Assembly (NCBI GenBank): GCA_019114885.1
Contig: DXEQ01000105.1
Location: forward strand, 1-15,668
Direction: 5' to 3'
From: Candidatus Anaerobutyricum stercoripullorum
GTDB taxonomy: Bacteria; Bacillota; Clostridia; Lachnospirales; Lachnospiraceae
DNA: 15,668 bases
Of the stretch, positions 1 through 7,369 are shown in pieces. Below the pieces are notes generated by a model. The model was not told the DNA's origin. It worked only from the letters and a program-made list of their open reading frames with translations, and ran no database searches. Made by a program: the position numbers and the translations under genes. Position 1 is the stretch's first letter, and each line of letters begins with the position of its first letter.

Positions 1-753
1 GCGCGGTTTTCCGCGGAAAAGCAGGCGCGGCTAAAATGCAAAGGGGTAGGGAAAAGCTTGGAAATTACCGCGCAGGGAGTTTCCGCCCATGGAGCAAAGC
101 CAGAGCAGGGAGTAAACGCGATTTCGGTTATGATGGAATTTCTAGGCCATCTGAACTTTGCCGGCGATGATGTGAATGACTTGATTGCCTTTTATAATTC
201 CAAGATCGGATTCGAGCTGGACGGTCGTTCTCTGGGATGCGGCTTTGCTGATGAACCATCGGGCAGCCTGGTTTTAAATGTGGGGATGATCCGGCTGGAC
301 AGTGAAGCGGTTTCACTGACAATCAATGTGCGCTATCCGGTAACATCCAGCGCGGAAGCTGTGTATGAGGCGATTCGTCCGGCCGCGGACGAGTATAACC
401 TGGGTATTGTAAAGGGAAAGCATGAAGAACCCATTTATATTCCGGCAGATGATCCGATGATCGTTACGCTGATGGACATTTATAAGCGGCAGACCGGTGA
501 TATGGACAGTAAACCTCTGGTGATCGGAGGCGGAACTTATGCCCGGGCCATGAAAAACGTCATCGCTTTTGGCGCGAGATTTCCGGGGCAGCCGGAGCTG
601 GAGCATCAGAAAAACGAATGTGTTTCCATTGAGAATCTCATGAAGATGACGCGGATTTACGCGGAAGCCATTTACCGTCTGGCGGGCGCGGAGCCGGAAA
701 CCGGTAATGGAGGAGAAGAAGGAAGCATGGAAAATCCGGCGGCAAAAATTTGA
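1..753 (+). CDS. M20 family dipeptidase, PepV/Sapep type (3' part only)
   Basis: The reading frame is already open at base 1, so the true start and the N-terminal metal-binding half lie outside the window. About 250 C-terminal residues remain. They show the lid-domain motif SAHGAKPEQG (His codon at 88-90), the glycine-rich stretch GGGTYARAM (about 529-552), and the C-terminal FPGQPELEHQKNE, whose His (codon 604-606) is the position used as a metal ligand in this family. Relatives are Mn/Zn-dependent cytoplasmic dipeptidases that release amino acids from dipeptides, some with an N-terminal beta-Ala or D-residue. The last 20 or so residues (Glu/Gly-rich) are a non-conserved tail. The TTG at 58 sits within the lid domain and is not a start. 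The stop codon overlaps the -35 box of the next promoter. Family assignment is firm; exact substrate is not. Confidence 0.9.
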   Translation, partial: ARFSAEKQARLKCKGVGKSLEITAQGVSAHGAKPEQGVNAISVMMEFLGHLNFAGDDVNDLIAFYNSKIGFELDGRSLGCGFADEPSGSLVLNVGMIRLDSEAVSLTINVRYPVTSSAEAVYEAIRPAADEYNLGIVKGKHEEPIYIPADDPMIVTLMDIYKRQTGDMDSKPLVIGGGTYARAMKNVIAFGARFPGQPELEHQKNECVSIENLMKMTRIYAEAIYRLAGAEPETGNGGEEGSMENPAAKI

Positions 754-778
754 CAAACCAAAAGGCTTCTCCTATAAT
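750..778 (+). promoter_or_regulatory. Consensus sigma-A promoter for ribU leader
   Basis: A perfect TTGACA (750-755) and a perfect TATAAT (773-778) are separated by exactly 17 bp. The -35 box overlaps the TGA stop of the upstream peptidase gene (751-753). Transcription should begin near 785, leaving a leader of about 240 nt that contains the FMN riboswitch. Such a strong promoter fits a gene whose output is limited afterwards by a riboswitch. Confidence 0.9.
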
Positions 779-797
779 AGAAGAGTAAAGATAATCT

Positions 798-920
798 GTT
801 TCAGGGCGAGGTGAAAGTCCTCACCGGTGGTGATGCGCGTTTAAGCGATAAGTCCACGAGCCTTGCGGGGCCGAGCGGGTGGGAATCCCGTACCGACGGT
901 ATAGTCCGGATGAAAGAAAC
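798..920 (+). promoter_or_regulatory. FMN riboswitch (RFN element)
   Basis: The conserved RFN core is readable in order: TCAGGGCGAGGTGAAAGTCC, then TCACCGGTGGTGATG, then AAGTCCACGAGCC, then GGGAATCCCGTACCGACGGT, and ATAGTCCGGATGAAAGAA. The closing P1 helix pairs GTTTC (798-802) with GAAAC (916-920). FMN binding in this class normally shuts off riboflavin synthesis or uptake genes; the next gene encodes a riboflavin transporter. A terminator at 950-977 forms the likely expression platform, so FMN should cause early termination. Confidence 0.97.
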
Positions 921-949
921 TCAGGATACTCTTTGTATTTTGTGATTTT

Positions 950-977
950 GCTCTGGAATTTTTTCCAGAGCTTTTTT
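950..977 (+). terminator. Intrinsic terminator of the FMN riboswitch
   Basis: GCTCTGGAA (950-958) pairs with TTCCAGAGC (963-971) around a TTTT loop and is followed by six T (972-977). It lies between the aptamer and the ribU ribosome site, so it is the probable FMN-controlled OFF switch. The competing antiterminator was not resolved by eye. Confidence 0.9.
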
Positions 978-1024
978 AATGACCTGACAGATTCCTGGAA
1001 AACATGATAGAATTGGAGGAATCA

Positions 1025-1594
1025 ATGATGAGCGAAGTGAATTTAAACAAACAGTCAAAAGCGTCGCTGCTTGCGAAGATGGGAATGATGGTGGCGATTT
1101 CCATTGTACTGGTGACGTTTATCCATTTTCCGATTTTCCCGGTAGTGGGATTTTTAGAGTATGATCCGGCGGATATCCCGATTCTGATCGGAACCTTTGC
1201 CTTCGGACCTCTGGCGGGAGTGGCGCTCACAGCGGTGACCTCTCTGGTACAGGGCCTGACTGTCAGTGCGGGAAGCGGATTCTACGGTATCCTGATGCAC
1301 ATCATCGCCACCAGCGCGCTGACCACCGTGGCGGGCACCGTTTACTACACGAGAAAGACGAAGCGCACGGCGCTCATCGGTCTCCTTCTGGGCATGGCCG
1401 TCATGGCGCTGATCATGATCCCGGCAAATATGGTCATCACACCGGCGTTCATGGGCGTACCGGCAGGCACCGTGTGGAGCCTGATGCCGTTCATCATTGC
1501 CTTCAATGTGATCAAGGCGGGTATCAACGGTATCATCACATTTTATATTTATAAGAGGATTTCCAACTTCCTGCACAGTTTTCTGACCAGATAG
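1025..1594 (+). CDS. ribU: Riboflavin ECF transporter substrate-binding (S) component RibU
   Basis: A 189-residue, very hydrophobic protein with about six membrane segments. It contains the region LEYDPADIPILIGTFAFGPL and the following VALTAVTSLVQGL, typical of RibU-type ECF S components (ECF_trnsprt family). The S component captures riboflavin at the membrane and works with a shared EcfA/EcfA'/EcfT energy module, which is not encoded here. The FMN riboswitch directly upstream independently supports the substrate. GGAGGA at 1015-1020 places the start at ATG 1025 or the adjacent ATG 1028 (spacing 4 or 7); an in-frame ATG at 1004 lies upstream of this site and is unlikely. The gene is monocistronic: a bidirectional terminator follows within about 60 bp. 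Confidence 0.95.
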   Translation: MMSEVNLNKQSKASLLAKMGMMVAISIVLVTFIHFPIFPVVGFLEYDPADIPILIGTFAFGPLAGVALTAVTSLVQGLTVSAGSGFYGILMHIIATSALTTVAGTVYYTRKTKRTALIGLLLGMAVMALIMIPANMVITPAFMGVPAGTVWSLMPFIIAFNVIKAGINGIITFYIYKRISNFLHSFLTR

Positions 1595-1652
1595 GCGGAA
1601 GAACGGACTGTATTTCACAGGAATATAAACGGGATGATCCATAAAAGAAAAA

Positions 1653-1718
1653 AGTCCCCGTTTCCGAAAGATTCAGAGTACATTTTCTGAAAGATTCGGA
1701 ACACGGGGGCTCTTTTTT
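1653..1718. terminator. Bidirectional terminator between ribU and the GntR gene
   Basis: A stem of about 15 bp pairs 1654-1668 (GTCCCCGTTTCCGAA) with 1695-1710 (TTCGGAACACGGGGGC) with one bulged base. T7 follows on the right (1712-1718), and an A-rich run on the left (about 1645-1653) gives a U-tract for leftward transcripts. Its right edge reaches the stop codon of the leftward GntR gene. The loop holds two near-copies of GAAAGATTC. Confidence 0.85.
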
Positions 1719-2395
1719 TATTCCTGGATTGCCTGGATGACCCCTTCCTGCTGATTCTGCAGGTGGGTCCGCATGATCCGCTTGGCGGTCTCACTGTCTC
1801 CGTCGTAAATCGCCCGGAGGAGCAGTTCGTGTTCATTGACCAGCACGGAATGTTGTTCGATATCTTTGACGTATTCCATGCGGTAGCGGTAGAACTGTTC
1901 CCGCAGATTATTGATGATGGTGATGAGACGTTCGTTGCTGGTGGCCTGGAAGATGGCGTCGTGGAACCGCTCATCCTTCTCCACGATATCCAGTATGTCG
2001 CCGTTCTTCACTGCTTCCACGAAATTCTCGTGGGCTTCTTTTAAATTCTCCCTGCCTTCCGGGGTGATGCGTTCGCAGGCCAGGGAAGCGGCGAATTCTT
2101 CCAGCACGCAGCGGATCTCGATCACGTCGCGAAGACTCTTCTCCGTGATCTTGGCGACCTGCGCGCCCTTCCGCGGGATCATGATGACAAGTCCCTCCAG
2201 CTCCAGCTTTCGGATGGCCTCCCGCACCGGCGTCCGGCTGACGCCCAGCCGGTTGGCCAGAGAAATCTCCATCAGCCTCTCGCCGGGAGCAAATTCGCCG
2301 GTGATGATCGCCCTGCGCAATGTATTAAAAACCACATCCCGCAGGGGAAGATATTCGTTCATGGTATCTTTTAAGTGGTCCTGATTCTGATTCAT
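1718..2395 (-). CDS. GntR family transcriptional regulator, FadR/FCD subfamily
   Basis: A 225-residue regulator. Residues about 14-80 form the GntR winged helix with the usual signature (ITGEFAPGERLMEISLANRL, then GVSRTPVREAIRKLELEGLV). Residues about 88-215 form an all-helical FCD effector domain. Its putative metal ligands are present: D141 and H145 in DERFHDAIF, H189 in NEHELLL, H211 in MRTHL. FCD proteins commonly sense small organic acids or sugar acids; the ligand here is unknown. The start is fixed by AGGAGA six bases upstream. It lies 15 bp downstream of ispE and is probably co-transcribed with it from the promoter at 3353-3380. A TTGTATACAT dyad in that promoter may be its own operator. 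Confidence 0.93.
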   Translation of the reverse strand: MNQNQDHLKDTMNEYLPLRDVVFNTLRRAIITGEFAPGERLMEISLANRLGVSRTPVREAIRKLELEGLVIMIPRKGAQVAKITEKSLRDVIEIRCVLEEFAASLACERITPEGRENLKEAHENFVEAVKNGDILDIVEKDERFHDAIFQATSNERLITIINNLREQFYRYRMEYVKDIEQHSVLVNEHELLLRAIYDGDSETAKRIMRTHLQNQQEGVIQAIQE

Positions 2396-2410
2396 TCTGA
2401 TTCTCCTGTA

Positions 2411-3319
2411 TTACATGTATGCGTGGTGTGCGGCGGACTTTGTGTGCACCGTCTTGTTAAAAGGCCGTACCACCGAGGTCTGGCGTACCGCAGGGTGTTT
2501 CCGGCATGCCCTTGCCGCCTGTTCCGCCTGTTCCCGGGATGTGAAGATGCCGAAGACCGTCGGTCCGCTGCCGCTCATGAGAGAGCCCAGAGCGCCGTTT
2601 TGCAGCATGATCGCCTTCAGCTCGTCAATGGCAGGAAAATGTTGTTTCGTGACCTGTTCCAGTACATTTCCCAGACGGTCGGTGACGCCGGTGAGGTCCT
2701 GCCGGTTTAAGGCGTCGATCATACCGTCGATATCCGGATGCTTTGTCTGCGCGTCCAGAGTCAGATGTTCGTAGACAAACTTCGTGGACATGGAAAAGCC
2801 CGGCTTGACGATGAGAAACCAGCAGCTGGGAACCGGAGGCAGCGGCGTGAGGATCTCGCCGATTCCCTCGGAGAGGGCGGTACCTCTCATGATACAGTAA
2901 GGGATGTCTGCGCCCAGACTCACCCCGTACTCCATGAGCTTCTCCTGCGTGATATTCAGGGCAAAAAGCTGATTCATACCCACAAAGGCTGCCGCCGCGT
3001 CGGTGCTGCCACCGGCCATACCCGCTGCCACCGGAATCCGCTTTATGATACTGGCGCTGACGCCGTCGGTGATGCCGTACTCCCGGCGGATGATGTCGAT
3101 GGCGCGGTAAACGAGATTCTTTTCGTTCACAGGAAGATACGGCAGATTCGTCCGCAGGGTGATCCTGCCGGAGTGGTTGCGTTCCAGAATGATCCGGTCA
3201 TACAACTTGACCGTCTGCATGATCATCCGCACTTCGTGGTATCCATCTTCCCGTCTTCGGATTACGTCCAGCCCGAGGTTGACCTTCCCGTAGGCTTTCA
3301 AATAAAGAGGCTGAGTCAT
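2411..3319 (-). CDS. ispE: 4-diphosphocytidyl-2-C-methyl-D-erythritol kinase
   Basis: A 302-residue GHMP-family kinase of normal length. It phosphorylates the 2-hydroxyl of CDP-methylerythritol in the non-mevalonate (MEP) isoprenoid pathway in the cytoplasm. Visible motifs: N-terminal YGKVNLGL with catalytic Lys12; the ATP-binding glycine-rich loop PVAAGMAGGSTDAAAAF at residues 96-112; GADIPY with catalytic Asp138; and the C-terminal GHMP motif SLMSGSGPTVFGIF at 246-259. A GAGGA/AGGAGG-type ribosome site precedes ATG 3319. The last 20 or so residues are a weakly conserved basic tail. It is first in a two-gene leftward unit with the GntR regulator, a pairing that need not imply metabolic linkage. 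Confidence 0.97.
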   Translation of the reverse strand: MTQPLYLKAYGKVNLGLDVIRRREDGYHEVRMIMQTVKLYDRIILERNHSGRITLRTNLPYLPVNEKNLVYRAIDIIRREYGITDGVSASIIKRIPVAAGMAGGSTDAAAAFVGMNQLFALNITQEKLMEYGVSLGADIPYCIMRGTALSEGIGEILTPLPPVPSCWFLIVKPGFSMSTKFVYEHLTLDAQTKHPDIDGMIDALNRQDLTGVTDRLGNVLEQVTKQHFPAIDELKAIMLQNGALGSLMSGSGPTVFGIFTSREQAEQAARACRKHPAVRQTSVVRPFNKTVHTKSAAHHAYM

Positions 3320-3340
3320 AGATTGTTCCTCCTGTGTATC

Positions 3341-3350
3341 TTGTATACAT
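3341..3350. promoter_or_regulatory. Candidate GntR/FCD operator (TTGTATACAT)
   Basis: TTGTATACAT is a 9-of-10 match to the palindrome TTGTATACAA, a sequence used by several FCD-type GntR regulators. It lies just downstream of the -10 box of the leftward ispE promoter, over or next to the predicted transcription start, where a bound repressor would block it. Since the operon ends with an FCD regulator, autoregulation is a reasonable inference. Confidence 0.45.
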
Positions 3351-3352
3351 GA

Positions 3353-3380
3353 ATTATATCTTATTTTGAATAAAAATCAA
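3353..3380 (-). promoter_or_regulatory. Probable promoter of ispE-gntR
   Basis: On the minus strand TTGATT (3375-3380) and a perfect TATAAT (3353-3358) are 16 bp apart. The -10 box lies 34 bp upstream of the ispE start codon. The -35 box is a 4-of-6 match, so strength is moderate. Confidence 0.6.
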
Positions 3381-3412
3381 GAAAAGAAGCGGGAAAAGAG
3401 CGGATTTTGCAG

Positions 3413-3441
3413 GTATATTTTCTCAATTTCGCCGGATACTA
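3413..3441 (+). promoter_or_regulatory. Predicted sigma-G promoter of the ger operon
   Basis: GTATA (3413-3417) and GATACTA (3435-3441) are 17 bp apart. This closely resembles the Bacillus subtilis sigma-G pattern (GHATR, 17-18 bp, CATWHTA), with one mismatch in the -10. The start of transcription would be near 3448, about 10 bp before the gerA ribosome site. Germinant receptor operons are normally sigma-G dependent, so the context agrees. No good sigma-A promoter was seen in this 90-bp stretch. Confidence 0.55.
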
Positions 3442-3470
3442 AGGAAAATCGCCGACAGAGGAGGAATGAC

Positions 3471-4997
3471 ATGAAGGAAAAAGAAAAAGCCGGGGCGCGG
3501 CAGCCCCGCTATGACCGTCAGCAGAAGCTGGCGGGAAAACTGAAAAACAACTTTGACGAGGACTATGCTTTTCTGGAAAATGTACTGGCGCCCAGCGGCG
3601 ACATGGTAAAAAATGTGTTCTATGCCGGCGACGGAAAGACTCGCGCAGTGGCCATCTACGTGGACGGTCTCACGGATTCCCAGACGCTGCAGGACTTTGT
3701 GATCCGTCCGCTGCAGGCAAATGTGCTGGACGGCCAGAAAGACCGGCTGTCCTTCGTGGAAAAACATGTGCTGGAGACGGTGGACTGGAAGGCGGTGGAG
3801 ACCTACGAGGATATTCTCACGGACATCCTCTCGGGCAATTCGGTGCTGCTGGTGGAGGGCTGTGAAAAGGCGATTTCCCTCTCGACGAAAAACTTCCCCA
3901 CCCGGGGCGTGGGCGAGACGGAGCAGGAAATGGTCATTCGGGGACCGAAGGACAGCTTCACGGAGAACTTCCGCACCAACACGGCGCTGATCCGGCGGCG
4001 AATCCGGGACCCGCGTCTCAAGATGGAACACACGAAGGTGGGCGAGCGCTCCAAGACGGACATTGCCATCTGCTATATGGAAGATCTGGTGGAACCGGAA
4101 CTTCTGGCAGGAATCCGCCGGAAGGTAGCAGAGATCAGTCTCGACGGCGTCTTTGACGGCGGCATGGTGGAGCAGCTCATGGAAGACAATCCGTGGACTC
4201 CTTTTCCCCAGTTTCAGCACACGGAGCGGCCGGACAAGGCGGCCAGTGGTCTGCTGGAAGGGCGGATCGTGCTGGTGGTGGACAACTCGCCGGGCGTGCT
4301 CCTGCTGCCGGTGACCTACGGCATGTTTTTCCAGTCGGGCGACGATTACTACACCCGGTCGCTGGCGGCCTCCTTTGCCAGACTGCTGCGGTTTGCGGCT
4401 GCGGCCTTTGCCATCGGCTTTCCGGGTCTCTACGTGGCCATTGCCGGTTTTCATACGGAGATGCTGCCCACAGCCTTTCTGCTGTCCATCGCCCAGGCCA
4501 GGACCGGCATCGTCATCCCTGTGGTACTGGAAGTACTGCTGATGGAATTCCAATTCGAACTGCTGCGGGAGGCAGGCATCCGCATCCCCGGTCAGCTGGG
4601 CGGGACCATCGGGATCGTGGGTGGCCTCATCGTGGGGCAGGCGGCGGTGGACGCGGGACTGGTCAGCACCATCGTGGTCATCGTGGTCTCCTTCACGGCC
4701 ATCGCTTCTTTTATCGTTCCCAACGAATCCTTCGGACCGGTGTTTCGCCTGCTGAAATTCCTCTTTATCCTGGCAGCGGCGCTCTGGGGTATCTACGGCT
4801 ACCTTCTGATGCTGGCGGCCCTGCTTTTCCATCTGTCCCAGCTGGAATCCTTCGGCGTGCCGTACATGCTGCCGTCCGTCTGCGGCGGACATCTGGACTA
4901 CAATGCCGAAAAAGACGAGTACGTGCGCTATCCGCTGCGCTTTATGAAGAAGCGGCCGCTGTTTACGAGGGCAGGCCGCCGGGTGCGAAAGAAATGA
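3471..4997 (+). CDS. Spore germination protein, GerA family
   Basis: A 508-residue GerA-family subunit of a nutrient germinant receptor, which sits in the inner membrane of the dormant spore and responds to nutrients together with GerB and GerC subunits. The soluble N-terminal domain (about 25-260) carries the family motif RGPKDSFTENFRTN (157-170), followed by TALIRRRIRDPRL. The membrane domain (about 295-455) includes FPGLYVAIAGFHTEMLPT (317-334), IRIPGQLGGTIGIVGGLIVG (370-389) and IVPNESFG. The basic C-terminal tail is normal. The start is set by AGGAGG (3459-3464) six bases before ATG 3471; the frame stays open to a TTG at 3366 but that has no ribosome site. It is followed after 67 bp by the GerB-GerC fusion. 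SpoVAF is a paralogue, but the partner gene points to a true receptor. Confidence 0.95.
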   Translation: MKEKEKAGARQPRYDRQQKLAGKLKNNFDEDYAFLENVLAPSGDMVKNVFYAGDGKTRAVAIYVDGLTDSQTLQDFVIRPLQANVLDGQKDRLSFVEKHVLETVDWKAVETYEDILTDILSGNSVLLVEGCEKAISLSTKNFPTRGVGETEQEMVIRGPKDSFTENFRTNTALIRRRIRDPRLKMEHTKVGERSKTDIAICYMEDLVEPELLAGIRRKVAEISLDGVFDGGMVEQLMEDNPWTPFPQFQHTERPDKAASGLLEGRIVLVVDNSPGVLLLPVTYGMFFQSGDDYYTRSLAASFARLLRFAAAAFAIGFPGLYVAIAGFHTEMLPTAFLLSIAQARTGIVIPVVLEVLLMEFQFELLREAGIRIPGQLGGTIGIVGGLIVGQAAVDAGLVSTIVVIVVSFTAIASFIVPNESFGPVFRLLKFLFILAAALWGIYGYLLMLAALLFHLSQLESFGVPYMLPSVCGGHLDYNAEKDEYVRYPLRFMKKRPLFTRAGRRVRKK

Positions 4998-5064
4998 CAT
5001 ATCTGTCCGAAACAAAATGGCGTCCCCCTCTGCGTCGGGCGCGGAAGAAAGGAGTAATGAAGAA

Positions 5065-7143
5065 ATGCGCGAAAGCAGAATCTCACAGCGGCAGCTGACG
5101 AGAATGATCTATATTGAGGGGGTGGGCGCCTCCGGCCTCACCTTCCCGGCGGCCGCAGCCTTCCACAGTCAGTCGGAGGGCCTGTGGCCTGTGGCGCTCT
5201 ATGCCCTGTGGCTTGCCCTGTTTGCGGCATGGATGCTCTACATGGTCCGCCGTCTGGAACGGTGCAAACCGGCGGCCATGTACGCCGGTTACGGATTTGC
5301 TCTGAACCGGTGGCTGGGTATTGTATACATGATACGGTTATTTTTAAACAGCCTGGCCCTGTTTTTCTTCTTCGGCCTGACCATCCGCAAAATCTACATG
5401 CCGGACCGGGGCATGTTCCTGATCTTGCTGCCTTTCGCCCTGCTCCTCTGGTACTGCACCCAGACTACTCTCCAGAAACGCGCCCGCTTTCTGGAGCTGC
5501 TCTTCCCGTGGATTGTCAGTCTGTTTGTGATCCTTGTCCTCTTTGCCCTTCTGGCGCTGGAAGGCAAGTTCCACATGCCGTCCCTGCGGGAGGACGTCGG
5601 CGTGCTGTTTTCCAACAGTTACCTTCTGCTGCTTTGCACCACGCCGCTGGAATTTCTGCTCTTTCTCATGCCGGCAGTGACAAAAGATCTCTGGGCGGAC
5701 GGCTTTACGGCAAAGAGCGGCAAGGCGGCGCGCGCGGAAGGGACGACGGGGACAGAATCAACGCAGCAAGAAACCGCGCCAGAGTGCGCCGCAGAAAGCC
5801 CGCGCCTGCAGCAATCCGAAATTCGGGATCCAAAACAGGAAACCTGGTGGCGAAAACGACGCAATCAGGTCTGGCGCGCCGTGGGCGGCGTCCTCCTCTG
5901 GAACGTGCTGCTCTGGTTTGTCACCATAGAGAATCTGGGAGGGCAGATCACCGCCTCCTCCCCGTGGCCGGTGATCAAAGTCATGCAGCTGATCCGCCTT
6001 CCCGGCGGTTTTCTGGAGCGGTTCGATATCCTTCTGGCCATGTTCTGGATCCTCTGTCTGGTGGGCGTACTCAGCGGCTACCTTTACTACGGCAGAAAGA
6101 TCGGCGAAGAAATCTTCGGCGGCCGCCTGCCCGACGGACGGACTCTCCGCCGCCGGGCGGCGTATATCACCGCCGGTGTGATCACTCTTCTGCTCCTGCT
6201 GTCCTGCCGCCTGGCCTCCGGCGACAGTCGCTTCGTCTTCGACTGGTTCCTCACCTACAAAAAATGGATCGACTTTCCGCTGCTCATCCTCCTGCCCCTG
6301 CTGGCCGCGTCGACCGGGCGGCCGGCAGACCCTTCGGATGTATCCGGAACCGGCCGCCGCGCCCGGTTCCTCTTTCTGTCGATGCTGGCCCTGATCATCC
6401 TGCCGCTCACCGGCTGCGGCAGTCAGACTGACGTGGAAGAAAAAAGCTATGTGCTCACGCTGTATGTGGATACCGCCGGGGATACCGGCGAAGACGTTGC
6501 CGGAAATGCGGTCGGAAGCACCGGCGAAGACGCTGCCGGAAATGTGGTCGGGAGCACCGCCGAAGACGCTGCCGGGGACACTGGCGCGGGCGACTACGCG
6601 TACTGGCTGTTCACGGCGGATCTGTCCGCCATGGAATCCCAGGAAGACAGTATCCCCTGTAATGTGATCCACTTCACTGCGTCCGACATGGCCGAGATGG
6701 AGCAAAAATATGCCAAAACAGCCGCCGGTACTCTGGAATGGAACCATATCGACACCATTTTCCTGGGACCGGGTCTCATAGAAGACCCGCAGCGGACCGA
6801 CACATTTCTTCGGGAATGGGAGGCCTCCTGGCAGAAATCCCCGGATGTCCTGCTGTCCGTCTGCCTGCAGCAGCCGGAGGAACTCCTCGATATCAAAAAC
6901 ATCCCCGACGGCGCCGCCGGACAGGAAGTCAACCGCATCGTGGAACGTGCCGAACAGGGAAAAGAACGCATCTTCGGATGGAACCTCTCCGACAAAGGCA
7001 GCGAGACCGGCGGAATCTCCTGCCGGACGCCCATCGAGGTGCTGAAAGCAAAAGCAGAAGGAGAGCGGGACATTTCCCTCTGCCAGACAAAGGTGCAGTG
7101 GAGGAGACTGGTGGTGCGGCAGGGGTACCGGCTGCCGGGGTGA
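5065..7143 (+). CDS. Fused GerB-type germination permease and GerC-like lipoprotein
   Basis: A 692-residue single frame that seems to join two receptor subunits. Residues 1-415 are a GerAB/APC-type permease: RISQRQLTRMIYIEGVGASG at the N-terminus and about ten hydrophobic segments. A hydrophilic, charged insertion at about 213-270 sits between membrane segments. Residues 430-451 are a lipoprotein signal: basic RRAR, a hydrophobic run, and the lipobox LPLTGC with Cys451. The following EEKSYVLTLYVD resembles the start of mature GerC. Three 12-residue repeats (about 474-509) interrupt the GerC part, and the remaining 180 residues match only its first domain in layout, so it is shortened. No start codon with a ribosome site occurs at the junction. 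Start ATG 5065 follows AAGGAG (5049-5054); ATG 5017 has no ribosome site. No separate gerC follows before the terminator. Signal peptidase II could still split the chain. Confidence 0.82.
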   Translation: MRESRISQRQLTRMIYIEGVGASGLTFPAAAAFHSQSEGLWPVALYALWLALFAAWMLYMVRRLERCKPAAMYAGYGFALNRWLGIVYMIRLFLNSLALFFFFGLTIRKIYMPDRGMFLILLPFALLLWYCTQTTLQKRARFLELLFPWIVSLFVILVLFALLALEGKFHMPSLREDVGVLFSNSYLLLLCTTPLEFLLFLMPAVTKDLWADGFTAKSGKAARAEGTTGTESTQQETAPECAAESPRLQQSEIRDPKQETWWRKRRNQVWRAVGGVLLWNVLLWFVTIENLGGQITASSPWPVIKVMQLIRLPGGFLERFDILLAMFWILCLVGVLSGYLYYGRKIGEEIFGGRLPDGRTLRRRAAYITAGVITLLLLLSCRLASGDSRFVFDWFLTYKKWIDFPLLILLPLLAASTGRPADPSDVSGTGRRARFLFLSMLALIILPLTGCGSQTDVEEKSYVLTLYVDTAGDTGEDVAGNAVGSTGEDAAGNVVGSTAEDAAGDTGAGDYAYWLFTADLSAMESQEDSIPCNVIHFTASDMAEMEQKYAKTAAGTLEWNHIDTIFLGPGLIEDPQRTDTFLREWEASWQKSPDVLLSVCLQQPEELLDIKNIPDGAAGQEVNRIVERAEQGKERIFGWNLSDKGSETGGISCRTPIEVLKAKAEGERDISLCQTKVQWRRLVVRQGYRLPG
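6484..6591 (+). repeat. 36-bp in-frame tandem repeat (3 copies) in the GerC-like part
   Basis: Units run 6484-6519, 6520-6555 and 6556-6591. The first two differ at 3 of 36 positions; the third matches only over its first 20 or so bases. They encode TGEDVAGNAVGS, TGEDAAGNVVGS and TAEDAAGDTGAG, an acidic Gly-rich insert near the start of the lipoprotein part. The length is a multiple of three, so copy-number change would keep the frame. Confidence 0.9.
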
Positions 7144-7158
7144 GGGAAGAAATAGACA

Positions 7159-7196
7159 ACGGCGGAAGCACCATGTGGCTTTCGCCGTGTTATTTT
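7159..7196 (+). terminator. Probable terminator of the ger operon
   Basis: An 11-bp stem pairs 7159-7169 (ACGGCGGAAGC) with 7178-7188 (GCTTTCGCCGT), with one G-U pair, around an 8-base loop. The T-rich sequence GTTATTTTAT follows. It begins 16 bp after the stop codon of the fusion gene. The U-tract is interrupted, so efficiency is uncertain. Confidence 0.7.
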
Positions 7197-7253
7197 ATAA
7201 AAACATAGGATGGAAACTAAAAATGAATGTTAGAAATAATAGAAAAAATACCT

Positions 7254-7290
7254 TTTCATACGAATTTTTTATTAAAATAACCGTATGAAA
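7254..7290. repeat. Inverted repeat upstream of spoIIR
   Basis: TTTCATACG (7254-7262) and CGTATGAAA (7282-7290) are perfect inverted copies, 19 bp apart across a very AT-rich spacer. It stands in the 226-bp gap between the ger terminator region and spoIIR, about 80 bp before the spoIIR start. It could be a regulator site or a hairpin without its own U-tract. No convincing sigma-F promoter was found near it. Confidence 0.45.
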
Positions 7291-7369
7291 GTTAGTGATG
7301 ATTTGATGAAGAGAGATATTGAATTATCACCCCTGTTTATTTTCTCCCCATCCTGTCTATCTTTATGAT

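Noticed and set aside
3366..3470. N-terminal extension of gerA from TTG 3366
   Set aside because: There is no ribosome site, the extra residues do not resemble GerA, and it would run through the predicted promoter and the AGGAGG site for ATG 3471.
3423..5015. 530-codon open frame on the minus strand opposite gerA
   Set aside because: It is Arg/His/Gln-rich with no recognisable domain and no ribosome site, and mirrors the GC-rich third codon positions of a clear gerA gene. Similar antisense frames opposite the GerB-GerC gene (5758-6747) and pilT (11528-12559) were dropped for the same reason.
5321..5330. Second copy of the TTGTATACAT dyad
   Set aside because: It lies deep inside the permease coding region (codons for IVYMI) with no promoter nearby, so a chance match is the simplest explanation.
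7200..7369. Sigma-F promoter for spoIIR
   Set aside because: No GYWTA/GG-type pair with 15-16 bp spacing was found by eye. GTATG at 7283 and GTTTA at 7335 lack a fitting -10.
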